From NCBI GenBank assembly GCA_015039465.1, contig MU130157.1:610388-674387 (forward strand): DNA of 64,000 bases, read 5' to 3'. Below are positions 44,193 through 55,716 of the stretch, piece after piece. The number at the start of each line of letters is the position of its first letter. Position 1 is the first letter of the stretch. Under the pieces are notes generated by a model. It was not told where the DNA came from, made no database searches, and saw only the letters and a program-made list of their open reading frames with translations. The DNA is from Phlegmacium glaucopus. Its lineage: Eukaryota > Basidiomycota > Agaricomycetes > Agaricales > Cortinariaceae. The position numbers were made by a program, and so were the translations under genes.

Positions 44193-46732
44193 TTCAAATG
44201 AAAGGGGAGAGAATTTGAAGAGAAGAAAGAGAAGGCTTGGGTTTATGACCAAGATCTGTTGGTGATGACTGTGGGATTTTCTTTTGCAAGTCCGCGGCCA
44301 TTCAATTTCCTGAGAAGCATCAAAAGTTCAATCAAGTCTAGGTTATATATTTTTTGTTTTAAAATTTTGGTTGTTATTGAACCAGACTAGGTGAGCACTT
44401 AACACTCACATCATGTGTGTCATCTATTAATCTACTAACTTAAAGTTCAGACCTTGAACTTATCGCAAGTCATTCTCTGACTGTGTGCTGCACTGTTCCC
44501 GGATGCTTGAAGCCGAATTCATATGGTGATCAACCATTTTTAAGTGTTGAAAAGTAATGTATGATCATATGTATCGATTAATCCTGACCTGGGTCCGCGT
44601 GGGCTTGTTTCACGCGATTTATAGATCAAAAGATGTAGGTAGTCACCAGACTGGTTGCCAAATGACAACGTCAGGATAACTTGACTTCGCCTGCAGGTTT
44701 ACACTCGCCCTATGACATTCTGAATTCTTATCCAACTCTCCGATACTTCAGCTCTTCGTCCCTTCTTTGTGTTTCATAGATACGGAAACAATGTCGCCAT
44801 TCAAAAAATGGGGTGTATACCTGGTAATGGTATCCGTATTTTCGGTGTGTTGTGTTAAATTTAAATCATCCTGTTGGTCTGGACCGACTGGTTGGTCTTT
44901 ATCGATTATCATCCATCTTTCTGGAAAAATGCTAACCTAGAGCCTTAGGGATTTATATATTTGTCACTAGTGGCAGATTAGCCTTTTCAGGCGTCCTTGT
45001 TGCGCTTCAAAGCCGATCGCTGGTTGGTAGACATACTCTCAAACGAACAGCGCGTGCGCCCACACGTTCTCTGTTTCATTACATCTCACTTCGTCGTAAG
45101 CATTTGACTGGGAGTATCGATTAAATCCTCAACCGATTGGTCTTTGGGAATCAGGTAGGCATTCATAGGCTATTGTGGTTCAAAACGTGATCAACTTCTT
45201 CGAGCAACCTCGTGTTCAATATCGGCCGATTACTTTTTCTGATGGTTTGGGTATAGGGTCGCATCGGTGACTTGTTCGTTTTCGACTTACTAAAGCAGAT
45301 ACGCATTTCCAACCGCGTCTCTCGCGATCTTTACAACACGACTTACACTATTTAGGAGAAAGCTGGTAAACTGGTACGGGAACGTGTTCAGGATCACTAA
45401 TACAATTACGAGATTCGACGAACGAGCTGAGGTGACAACCGTTTTGAACCGTTTTTTATTTATTTATTTCAACCTATGTTTGACGCTGCTGCAGTATCTA
45501 GCAGACTTCGAAATCATCCTTGAATGACCACCAATCATATCTACACCGACCCAGAGCCATTGCTTACCGTTGTCCTGGGAGTTGGCTCGGAAACTTGGGA
45601 ACCCATTATCAGCCTAGGTGCGCTATAACTCTATGCCTGGTTCCTGGATGATACTCTCATCGATTCATCTTGCTGACTGTTAATGGTATAATAATGCCCC
45701 CGCACTGGAAGCTGGTTGTATCTCCGCGACCGTCTCTTCAGGATATGACTTGAATAAACCGATGCCCCTTGTGACCAGCAAGTCCACGACTTCCGATGCT
45801 AAGATAATATTTTCAAACTTTGCTAATTGACATCAGGGGTTTATCAATCTCATCTACAGTTGGAATTCAATCAAGCACGCATAAAACGGCAGGCTCATGG
45901 GGCCCAGAATGAGGCCATCATTGTCGCATGTCAATTCTACTACAGGTGAATGGCCGCGACTACTAATCGCCGCTCGCAGGTTAGCATCTGTCAGTGAACC
46001 ATTCATATGTGGACATCTGGAGATGTGATCCAAAGTCATATACATATCAACAACATCACATGGGCCATTGACCCGTCTAGGATAGACAAAAGGACCAACC
46101 TTTTTTGCCTTTATGAGCATAGGATTTCAGCAGGATTGCCACCGAGTGGAGTAAGTTATTTATGACGGGCCTAAATATATTCCATTGCGGTTCTTTGCAC
46201 CCTCTGGAAAACCCAGGAAGCACCGGACGTCTTGGGTAGGGTGGGCATGGGGTAATTGGAAGTTCGATCCTGTTCTAAATCCCGAGTCTTGAGAACCCCC
46301 TCTACTATGTACCCCTTTAGAACCCCCTACTAGTAGCGGCAATCTTTGTCTTGCCAAAGATGTGTTTATTCCCATGCACACTATTATTATAACGTTACTT
46401 ATGCAGGATTTGGATCGGCTTGTACTGTTACAATTGCCCGTCGCCCCTGCCTCGATCTGCATCCTGAGAAGGGTGCTAAAATGATAGGAGATCATGATGA
46501 AAGTACGGCAGGAGGAAGTTTATTGACAAGAAACTGTCGCCGTTTGCACCGTACAGCGTGCTAATAACAACTAAATAACTTTACAAGCTAATCGACAAAC
46601 TCAATTCTCAAAGCTTGTTGGGCGTCAGCGTTTGGCAGGCAAGGAGAAAGCAGTGTAACCGTGCTTGTTTAATAACCTGGTGTCCAAAACATATGTAAAT
46701 AAACCCTTATCAGCTGCTACTACACTCCCAAC
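44193..46732. other. Gene-poor stretch with possible decayed coding traces
   Basis: On the plus strand, an ATG at 44791 opens a short hydrophobic frame (MSPFKKWGVYLVMVSVF). A stretch near 45000-45105 reads RFKADRWLVDILSNEQRV, and another near 45258-45345 reads GDLFVFDLLKQIRISN after an AG. They have the feel of exons, but stops intervene and I cannot join or identify them. Otherwise nothing is recognised. Confidence 0.3.
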
Positions 46733-47200
46733 ATGCCTCCGCTGCCTCTGAAAGTGCCTTCGACACCTTTAAGATCTGCAGAGAATGACAAGGATAAAAC
46801 CCCAGTTGCCCCTAAACAGACAGGCCCCTCGAATTTGGGCGCAATAGCACCGAAAGATATATCTAGTCCTCATGAGCTGACAGCATTCGTTAGTTTGCTC
46901 TTGGCTAAAAGATGTACCGAGATTTCTGATGATTTTTATAGGTTGAAACTCTTCTAGAACAGTTGGATTCTAAATTCGACGATATGTCTACCCAGATTCT
47001 TGACCGAAGTGAGTCACTTGCGTTTCAACTACGTACCACAGATTCTCACTTTATCCGAAGTGAACCAAATGTCTACGAGAGTGGATGCTCTGGAAGCCTC
47101 TATACAGGATATTATAAACGGAGATGTGGTCAGCGTACCAGAGTCACCCGCTCCTGGAACCCCTGGTGGTATACGAAGGGGTGACAACACATTGCAATGA
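46733..47200 (+). CDS. HSBP1: Heat shock factor-binding protein 1 homologue, 120 aa
   Basis: Three exons: 46733-46888, 46942-47008 and 47061-47200, sum 363 nt. Residues about 48-88 match the HSBP1 coiled coil in pattern: SSPHELTAFVETLLEQLDSK, FDDMSTQILDRMNQMS, TRVDALEASIQDI. The leucine/isoleucine heptads run without a break across the second splice junction, which supports that acceptor. N- and C-terminal tails are Pro-rich and disordered. HSBP1 forms a small coiled-coil oligomer. It binds the trimerisation region of heat shock factor 1 in animals and has been tied to WASH complex assembly. Its role in fungi is less clear. Confidence 0.82.
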
Positions 47201-47797
47201 TGGGCACTAAGGACGCTCAAGTATCAATAATTTGAGGTATGACTTGATCTTTGATGTTGACGCGACCAATGTATTGAAATCTGAATGTGTGAATTTCGAA
47301 GGATTATCGGAACTGTCGACAGTCAACGACTCAATAGCTGACTTTGGCCATATTATATCCTCCGCCCTCATCCTATCATCCTACTACGGATACCAAGGTG
47401 AAAATAGCCCTTTCACTAGTCGCTCAAGCACCGCTGTTTCGTGGAGCGACGACTCAGGGCAGCCACTTCTGTCCCGTTTCGTCGACTTACAATCAATAAT
47501 CGGAATCAATATCATCAACTCGTTCGCCCTAGCAATGGATAGAGACTGAGATGGAACATTTTGCACTTCTTTAATAGCTTCGCATCACTTTTAAAGAAAG
47601 AAATCAATAATGTGTCAATATAAGTTTTACTATTCAGAATGTTCTGACTGCTTAGCGCTTGAAGTCAGAGTTTCAGGCCTGAAACCTGTTACAAAAAAAG
47701 ATAAAATTTCTCACAAGTTAACTTGAGTTTTTTCATCTTACACGACGTCGTTGGCATTTCAACAACGCTTACTGAGGCACAGGCCCGAGGTAGACAA
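47201..47797. other. Intergenic, nothing recognised
   Basis: A 105-codon frame at 47232-47549 has no family that I recognise and starts in the likely 3' untranslated region of HSBP1. Confidence 0.4.
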
Positions 47798-49230
47798 ATG
47801 ACAACAAATGGTATTCATGAAGTCCCTACCGGTTCTAGTGGCTTCTCTCGATTTCACGCCATTGTCTCTGCTAAACCACTTCATGGAATTGGGCCGCCTG
47901 TCATTGAACAACGACACATTCCTTATGAACCATGGAGTGTACGATTTCACACCGGGAAACGGAAGAGAGATGCGCCGGGAGGTAGTGTGGTTAGCAAAGC
48001 TGTGAAGCGGGATCATGAGGGTAATATAACAAGAGAGGTGAGTAACTAAAAGCTCGGAACTTGTTAATTTTATGTTAAGGACTTTATTTTTTCGAGAAGC
48101 CAACAAAATTATATCACGATAGAGAGGAGTTGTTGCGCTCTCTGAAAAGGTGTTTTAGTCAAGGATCAGAGGTTGATTTTCATGGGATTTATGAATTGTC
48201 TGATTCTGGCATCACCCACAAGCAACGAATACAAACGGTTGCACATGAAATTTGGAAAACCACAGGCTACCGTTTCACGTGTGTCATTAACTTTTTCCTC
48301 TCCTTGTAATTGAAACATGAAATGCTCACGGCTTTTCCACTTTCCAGAGTCAAAGATCACCCTCAGGTTACCAACGGGCATAAAACGCGATTTTGGTGCT
48401 CACAGGACGAAGCTCATCGGTCCAAGTCATCTAGGGCAGCGCGCAAGGCGCAAGGTAGCTGCTACACACCCCGCGTGACAAGTGCTGGAGAAGTCATGGC
48501 GAAAGCAAGATTTCCCTGTCGAAGCCGACTGCTTATCTCTTCACGCGACTCAGACAAGGCTGGCATGCGTATAATCACCGTGCGGATGCACCACCACTTT
48601 ACCCATGAGCCATATGTAGACTCCAATCTGCCACCCGAGGTGGCTCAAGGGATTTGGGAAAGCTTCGGCTGGATTGGCCAGTCGGCAGTATGTCCTAACC
48701 CTACTCTCAATGACGATATCATCGACGAGGGACGGGAAATTGAATCATCATCACACAATGTCATACATCAGGAAGCAGAAGAGGGATCGATATCCTCAGA
48801 TGAAGACGACAATTCTCCTGCTGCCGTATTAGACAACATGGACGAGGACCCTCAAGCCAATTCTTTTCCGGCGCCCACCGGTGATAATAATCCTTCTGGC
48901 CAATCGACAGACATCTATCACGATCGTATGAGTGCCCACATCAAGAATCTGCGCGAATTCTGCGATGGCCTGGAATATCAACTGCAATTTAATGACTATC
49001 GGATGTTGAATGTCTTGGAACGAGAGGGGGGTTCCTTTTTGAGCTTGGTTGAAGATTGTTTACGAAAGGAAGGTCGGCTAGTCATCGTCGAACGTCCCAT
49101 TTCGTCGCTCTCGGGTACCCAGCAGGATATGAATAGTCGACAGGATGTAGTTGACCATGTGCCCATCCCATCAGGAAGCCACGAGCCACCGGACAATCCA
49201 GGAATTAATCCAGAAGCCTTCAGTCATTGA
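47798..49230 (+). CDS. Unknown protein with Cys/His (WRKY-GCM1-like?) module, 424 aa
   Basis: Three exons: 47798-48037, 48127-48278 and 48348-49230, sum 1275 nt. The start is ATG 47798 (MTTNGIHEVP), but an upstream exon cannot be excluded. A basic KRKRDAPGG segment is followed by GIYELSDSGITHKQRIQ. A possible zinc module follows: FWCSQDEAHRS (about 150), RFPCRSRLLIS (about 190) and MHHHFTHEPYVD (about 215). The C...C...H-x-H order resembles WRKY/GCM1 folds of FAR1-like and transposon-derived proteins. The second half is acidic and ends with a helical NLREFCDGLEYQLQF segment. It may be a domesticated transposase-type DNA-binding protein. This is a guess from motif order only. Confidence 0.55.
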
Positions 49231-50461
49231 TGAGCCATATTTCCATCTGTTTGATTCAGACATTGAACTATATGACGATGGTGATCGGCAACAGTGGCAC
49301 TTGATGATGAACGCATGTCTACCATCATGTGGGTTCCCTTCTTTCTGGATGATACGATCGCAATGGCTAACCTTACTTGAACAGCTAGGACATCTAGCCC
49401 GGAAGCAGGAAGAACATAGTCATACTAATCATTGTTCTCTAATATCTAAATTTGAAAGCCGAATAATATGTTCCATTCGCACTTCCGGAGTTCATAACGC
49501 GCGTTGTGGTCATTGGAAACTTTGGTTGCTTAACTGGCCCACCGCAACGTCTTACCATGCCTGGTCCACGATGTTTTCTTAAACCGCCATCGAAGATATT
49601 GATTACCAACCTCTACATTCCAGACTTCAATCCAGAAGATCAGACCAAACTAAGTAAAATACTAGAAGACGCGTTTTCAATTGAGCAATCTGGCTATGAC
49701 TTTTCCGTCGTCTCTCCGAATAACTCTGGAAATTCACCATGTCAATTATGGGCTATATACACTGCAAAAACATCAAGTTTCACACGCGTTTACATTTTGG
49801 TCAAAAATCCAGACACTGTCAAGTTTAGCGCCTTTTAGCACATGTTGCATGATGGAAATTTTACACAAGTTTGTGCGCATGTCTTTCTTTGCACATCTTC
49901 ATCAATCTTTTGGTCTTTTTTGCACTAAGTACTTTTAGTGTGGGCCTTGTTTATGCCCGCAAATGTACCATGATCCATCTACCCCATTCAAAAGGCTCAT
50001 AGAGTCATTACTAATTAGAGCACGTTCGGATACTGTATGTCCTACCTATATGAAATTATGAATGCCCCTGAATTTAAACCAACATATTTTATATGTTGAC
50101 TTGTGAATACAAATTTCCTGTCTAAAAGGCCTGGACCGGTAGTGGCTGACCCCTCAAAAGCAATAAATTACCATATACACAAATTCCGCCATCTACTCCC
50201 ACACATTTTGCCCAAACACGGACTTTCTCAGAAGTTCGGGCAATGTTCATGCGACGCGGCGTACGAGGACACGACTGCAACAATGCGATTGGTGTCTTAC
50301 TTGGGATTTGATATTTGCATAAAGACCAGGCCGAGGCGGGCCATATAACCATCGCAAAAATCCTAGACGCCGCTACGATCAAACAACCTCTCTCGATATC
50401 TACCACAAACAGGCATCATATCCCATCGCCATCCCTAAATCCAAGTATCACCCTCGGAAAA
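49231..50461. other. Intergenic, possible further exons of the preceding gene
   Basis: Frames at 49250-49580 and 49506-49838 overlap in different phases and suggest either a long 3' untranslated region or unmodelled exons. No family is recognised. The last 400 bp form the aquaporin promoter. Confidence 0.35.
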
Positions 50462-51688
50462 ATGAAGTTGAAAACCTCCGGACTGTTCGACAATCTTCGA
50501 GATGATTGTACAGCTGCTGCTCTAGAGTTTATGGGGACCGTTTTTTTTCTCCTTTTTGGACTAGGTGGTATCCAAGCTTCCACTGCGGAGATTACTGTAG
50601 CGAACAGGCCATCATCCGCTCTTGAACAGGTGCTCTACATATCGACGTGTATGGGATTGAGCTTGTTGATATCGGCTTGGATGTTCTTCAGAGTCACAGG
50701 TGGACTGTTTAACCCGAATGTCTCACTCGCTCTGCTGCTTGTTGGAAGTCTCGGACCTGTACGATTCGTCCTTTACTGCATCGCTCAACTACTCGGCGGC
50801 ATCGCGGCTTCCGCTATAGTGCTTGGATTGACATCAGCCGAACTATCTGTCAAGTAAATACCCGCCATCATGAATCTCACAGAGACTGACAACGAGTAGT
50901 ACATTTCTTCAGCAAGGGACGAGCCGTGCGCAAGGAGTTTTCATTGAAATGTTCATCACAGGCGCTCTTGTTCTTTCAGTTTTGATGTTAGCGGCGGAAA
51001 AGCATCAAGCTACAGCCTTTGCTCCGGTACGAGGATATTGCTGGTCCTACAACTGTTGAATTTCACTCAGCTTCTACATTCTGGATACGTAGATTGGAAT
51101 CGGTCTCACCTTATTCGCCTGTCACCTGTATGATGTCTTCCCACAATATCCCTAGTAGGCTACTGATTATCCGTGTGCAGTTTTGCCGTCTACTACACTG
51201 GCGCCGCTATGAACACAGCGAGAGCGTTTGGACCTGCGGTTGTCTCGGGCTTCCCTACTCCTAATCACTGGGTGGTCAGCAGACTTCTCGATAATGCAAA
51301 CTTTTTTCGTTTCACCAAAATATTGTTTCCAGTACTGGCTAGGGCCTTTCCTTGGGTCTCTCCTCGGCGCAGGCTTCTACATCATGCTCAAGCAGTATGT
51401 CCCCTTTCTTGCCTATCTTGCGCCATCAATCATGGTTAATCACCCATCGATAGCTTTCATTATTGGAGGCTTAACCCCGACCAAGCGACAAGTGATCCAA
51501 AAAAATCGCCTGATCCCATTGCAAGTCTGACGGCGGCGGTCGAAGGCGATAGCAACCCTACAAAGGAGAACAGGGAAGCAGAAAAGTATGGCAATGGGCA
51601 GGTAGGTGAGGCCACGAAAGTAGATGGAGCTAACGATCGAGGAAAGGATACCCAGGAGAGAATCAGGCGCAATGATAGCGTAGTTTGA
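50462..51688 (+). CDS. Aquaporin (MIP family), 309 aa
   Basis: Six exons: 50462-50853, 50900-51026, 51093-51127, 51181-51274, 51333-51394 and 51469-51688, sum 930 nt. Six membrane segments can be read. The first half-helix motif is NPN (84-86, [14 protein letters not shown]) instead of NPA. The second is NTA (196-198, [13 protein letters not shown]) with the conserved Arg after it. An acidic/Lys-rich cytosolic C-terminal tail of about 70 residues follows the last helix ([11 protein letters not shown] onward). The spacing and lack of a long insert argue for an orthodox water channel more than an aquaglyceroporin, but permeability cannot be read from sequence with confidence. Confidence 0.9.
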
Positions 51689-52200
51689 TTGTTTGATAGG
51701 GATGTATATCTTGGTTCGACCATGCTGTAAATATTGACGAGGATGTTTGTGGCAACTGAAGGTCTTTCCTGGCGTGATAGATGAACGCTATGGTGGCGCG
51801 GTATCAAACACCTATATCAGTGTTTTCCTGCACCATTTTGCCCTTTGGTGATGCAGAAGCAAGGGTTTGGTTTTCCTCCTGACGAGATCAGTATTTCAAA
51901 ACCAAAGAGCGTTAATAACAATCCCGAATTTCCTGGATCATCCGCTTCGATTTTGATCATGTTCAATGCAGCACTAGTCGTTTGAGCTTCATCTCTCTGC
52001 TTCGTCTTCGAAGGGAATAATCAGGGGTTCTTAATCAGATGGCACCCCTTCACTGCATGGGCCACCAACGAAGTAGGGTATGATTATCAGGCTAAGGAAA
52101 GCCTTTCAGTCCCCTGTATTTATAGGTAGACTAAAGCAGGACTCACTCGACGTCTTGAAATCTTTATTTCATTTTCGCTCCTGCTGGAATTCCAACAAGC
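51689..52200. other. Intergenic spacer
   Basis: It holds the aquaporin 3' end and the promoter of the secreted GH17-like gene. No features recognised. Confidence 0.5.
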
Positions 52201-53690
52201 ATGATTCTGTCCATGTTTACTCTTGGAGCAATAGCTATAGGATCCCTCGTCATTGAGCCGGTATGCGCTCACCCAGGGCTGACAACCTCTACTGTGAGCG
52301 TCGCGAACCGTGCCGAGATAACAGGACCGGTGGCAGCCGCCGATAGCGTTCCACCAAATTGTTTCCCAGCAATCGGCTTCACGATGCCAACAGCAACACC
52401 TGCCTCCCTGACCGATTGGTGGTGTAACTATGACACTGAATACGCATTCGTAGGATTCAGCTATGAAATAACGGCTTGTGAGGAATTTTAGGAGATTGAT
52501 AATTTCGTGATGCTCACCACGATCCTTTGTTTTCAGGCCAGAGTTTGACCACATTGAAAGAGGAGTTTTTGGACATTAGAAAAAGGTTCAATGGAAGATA
52601 CGTGCGAATCTATGGTTTCTGCGATAACACGGGATTTTAGTAAGCTAGATTTGAAAAAATGCGATTGTACGCTCACCGCTCTCACGTAGTAACAATGTTA
52701 TTGAGGCCGCCTGGGATGCTGGGGTCGGGGTACATGCTTTAATCTGGGTACGCTATACTCAGGGTTAAATTCAAGGGATAATAACAAGAAAATACCTCAG
52801 TTCGGATTTGATGGTGATAACAAGTGGGTAAAACGTCGTGACGACCTATTTGGACTCCTGCATTCGAACCCCAAGGCAAAGTTTGTCACTCGGGTGGTGC
52901 AATTTGGCTCCGAGCCCCTTTATGATGATGTCTTATATGCCAGCGTTCTCGCTGCACAAGTCGTAGAGGCGAAGACCAATTTAAGTAGCCTCCATATCCC
53001 AGTTACTATCAGTGAGATGGCTTACGGGTGGCAAGAGGTTAGTCGATTTGCTTAATAATTTTATAGGATGATCACTCACTAAAATTTTTAGCGTCAAGAT
53101 GATGGTGCAGGGAAAATCATGGACGCAATTGATCTGATTGATGCACATATGTTGCCCTTTTTTTCGACACAAGCATCCACCGGTAGGCACTATTTTCGAA
53201 AAGTAGATGCCAGATATTTGACAACGCCAAAATCTTGTTCATTGTCCTTTAGCCAGTAATTCTTGGCCTATTGTAACGACTGATATCGATTGGTTTGTGA
53301 ACAATGGCCAAAACAAGAAGATATACCTCAGCCAGGTGAAGTTTCAGCTTCTTGTGACGATCTCATCTAATATAGCTTGGACACAGAACGGTTGGCCATC
53401 TGTTACATATCAAGGTGTGGAACCTAATAGCCCGTCTGCAGTAGCTAATGTGCAGAATGAACATGTGAGTACTTGAACTCCTTTATATTGATTCCAAACT
53501 CACTTGGACCGTACGCGTGCAGGATTACTATACTCTGCTGGACGAACGGTGTTCCTACTTTAAAAGCGTGGCTGGTGGTGGCATTGGATGGTTTGCTCAT
53601 ATCTACAGTGACGATCAAGAGCCGGGATATGGCATATACGGTACCAACGGTGTCTTGAAGTTTCCTTTTAGTCCCAGAACCTCATGCTAG
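52201..53690 (+). CDS. Secreted GH17-like beta-glucanase family protein, 364 aa
   Basis: Eight exons: 52201-52477, 52537-52639, 52690-52747, 52801-53037, 53092-53182, 53253-53335, 53387-53464 and 53523-53690, sum 1095 nt. A signal peptide covers residues 1-23 (MILSMFTLGAIAIGSLVIEP). The body has a TIM-barrel pattern: GRYVRIYGFCDN, VIEAAWDAGVGVHALIWF, VVQFGSEPLYDD (candidate proton-donor Glu), VTISEMAYGWQE, and YLSQNGWPS where the family usually has S-E-x-G-W-P. GGGIGWFAHIYSDDQEPGYG is near the C-terminus. It is probably extracellular and acts on or binds cell-wall beta-1,3-glucan. The Gln at the usual nucleophile position makes activity uncertain. Confidence 0.8.
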
Positions 53691-53749
53691 ATTATGTAAT
53701 TCTCATAATATTTTGGACTCCGCTGGTTTATCCCTTGTAACGTCAACAC

Positions 53750-55024
53750 ATGGCATCTACTAGGGCTTTAAACGCGATATTACCCTTGATACCAACGGCC
53801 CCTTATGAGGCGCACCAAAAAGCTCGTACTTTTACTGCGCGATATGTGAAATCAAATCAATACGATACAGCTATCGATGTTCTTTTCCAAAGTGCCAGAG
53901 AATTGTTCAAGAATGGGCAACCTGGAAGTGGATCGGATCTGACTGGGTTTCTCTTGGATGTATATGAGACTAAGGACGAGATTGTGAACGAAGAAAGCAG
54001 GGGTGAGCCTTCCAACTTATTGCCTAACATGATCATGATTATCGACTTTCTATCTATTTTCAACACAGGGAGACTTACCCAGCTCATAGCTCTCGCAGGG
54101 CCCTCTGGAGGCTGGAGGAAAACTATGATTGATAAATCTATAGCGTCAGTTCCCTTGGTTTATCCATTCTCTTCTCGCTGAATCACACCCAGATGGTCAG
54201 CTAAACATGGGATATGCCCAGCCGGTGATCAAGACTTACATCACTACGTTGGAGAACTGCTGTATAAGGGTACGTTTTATAGAAACAAGCAATTTCTCTT
54301 TAAATGAAAAGATTTTTCTCAGAGGGTGCATTTGAGGCCGCTGAAGTACACCTATTGGCTTCAGGAAAACGTGACAGTGCTCGCCTTCTTGCAGAAATGT
54401 GCATACATTGGGCATTACCCAATCAAGTTTATGGTTTATTTGCAATTCGTGGTACAATACCGTATGTTGTTTCCACCCCTTCTGTTGTCTCGTGATGCTT
54501 CATTTTATATCAAGTTATTTGCAGAACGGCAATATCCTTGCTGCTCGCACCTTCATCAAACATTTCACTGCAGGGGTCCCCTCATCACTTCGATTTGATT
54601 CAGATTCGGTGATCTCTGTTGGCGAAAAGGATGAAGTTGTCATGACTAAGGATTCACTTGTGAATTTTGCCCAAATGGCTGTATTAACATGCCAGCGGGC
54701 ACAAGGAGATCAGAACAAAGTCATGAGGGAGAGTTGGGTACGGCTTTGCGGCACCTATCAAGGCAGAATTACTCAGTTGGCTACTCCAGAGATGCGCAGC
54801 GTGAGCATACTTTTTCTCAAGTCCAGTAATGGCTAATCCACATGGTCACTTTTTAGTGTCTAAATGAAATAGCTACTCTGTATTTCGCCATTCCGCCTCC
54901 CCGTAGTCAGGCTGGGAATCCTTTTGGAGATATGATGTCTTCTTTGTTTGGTGGCCCAGCTCAAGGTCAACCCACGAGAAGAGTATTGACGCCTGCGACT
55001 ACAGCATCACCAGGCTTAGATTGA
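53750..55024 (+). CDS. GET4: GET complex subunit Get4 (TRC35), 332 aa
   Basis: Six exons: 53750-54002, 54069-54144, 54193-54269, 54323-54461, 54515-54800 and 54857-55024, sum 999 nt. The all-helical Get4 pattern is read: YEAHQKARTFTARYVKSNQY, DTAIDVLFQSARELF, GSGSDLTGFLLDVYE, DQDLHHYVGELLYKEGAFEA, GNILAARTFIKHF and ESWVRLCGTYQGRI. A Gly/Pro-rich tail (NPFGDMMSSLFGG) closes the protein. Get4 with Get5 bridges Sgt2 and Get3 to hand tail-anchored proteins to the ER insertion pathway. It acts in the cytosol. The gene starts only 60 bp after the GH17-like gene on the same strand, so the two share a tight head-to-tail spacer. Confidence 0.93.
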
Positions 55025-55716
55025 CGGTATGTACCGTATGTCTGGCCTATCGCGTTCCATGGTTCGCCTGGTTGATCTACTGTGGGAGGGTTTCAGCAGA
55101 AGTTGTTCAACTATGTTATATTAAGAAGATGTCGATAATTCAAGTCTATTTTCATTTCGGATCTTAGACACTTCATTTTACTCATAACCTATCAGATCTG
55201 CGGCGTTTGTTCGCACAGCGATCATTTCACCCTCGTCTCTAAATTTGGCCATTGTCCATATGATACATGTCAATGGTTTTTTTTCATGAGCAACCCACCA
55301 GTCCACCGTAACAAAGATGTTATCTTTCCCGCTCTCATATCACCCCATCCACCTCGAAGGAGGCAATCCTCCTGTATGAAACCTGCCTGGGTCGAGGATT
55401 TTGTGTGGGATCAAGACTTTCAGTCATTTGGCAGCCTCTCATCGTAACCACTCGATGGGAAATTGCACATGCAACCGTCCGCACCAAGCGCATCTCGTTT
55501 ACACGCTCGATAGGAAGAGCAAGTGCATGAACAGCCGGTTCGACATCCCGACGCCATTGATTACTTATTTGAACTTCTATCTGTTGTTGCCTTGGAGTTA
55601 TTTATGCGCGTGCCATGGTCGACCATGTGTCTAGTAAGCTTTCTGACATTCTTTTCAGGCTTTATCTAGCTGAGGGCTAAGGTTCTGGGAGAGTTTTCGG
55701 TTCTCCGCCCACCATC
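55025..55716. other. Intergenic spacer
   Basis: No gene supported. The 77-codon frame at 55401-55634 has no recognisable family. Confidence 0.5.

Noticed and set aside
47232..47549. 105-codon plus-strand frame after HSBP1
   Set aside because: Starts without context in a likely 3' untranslated region and matches no family known to me.
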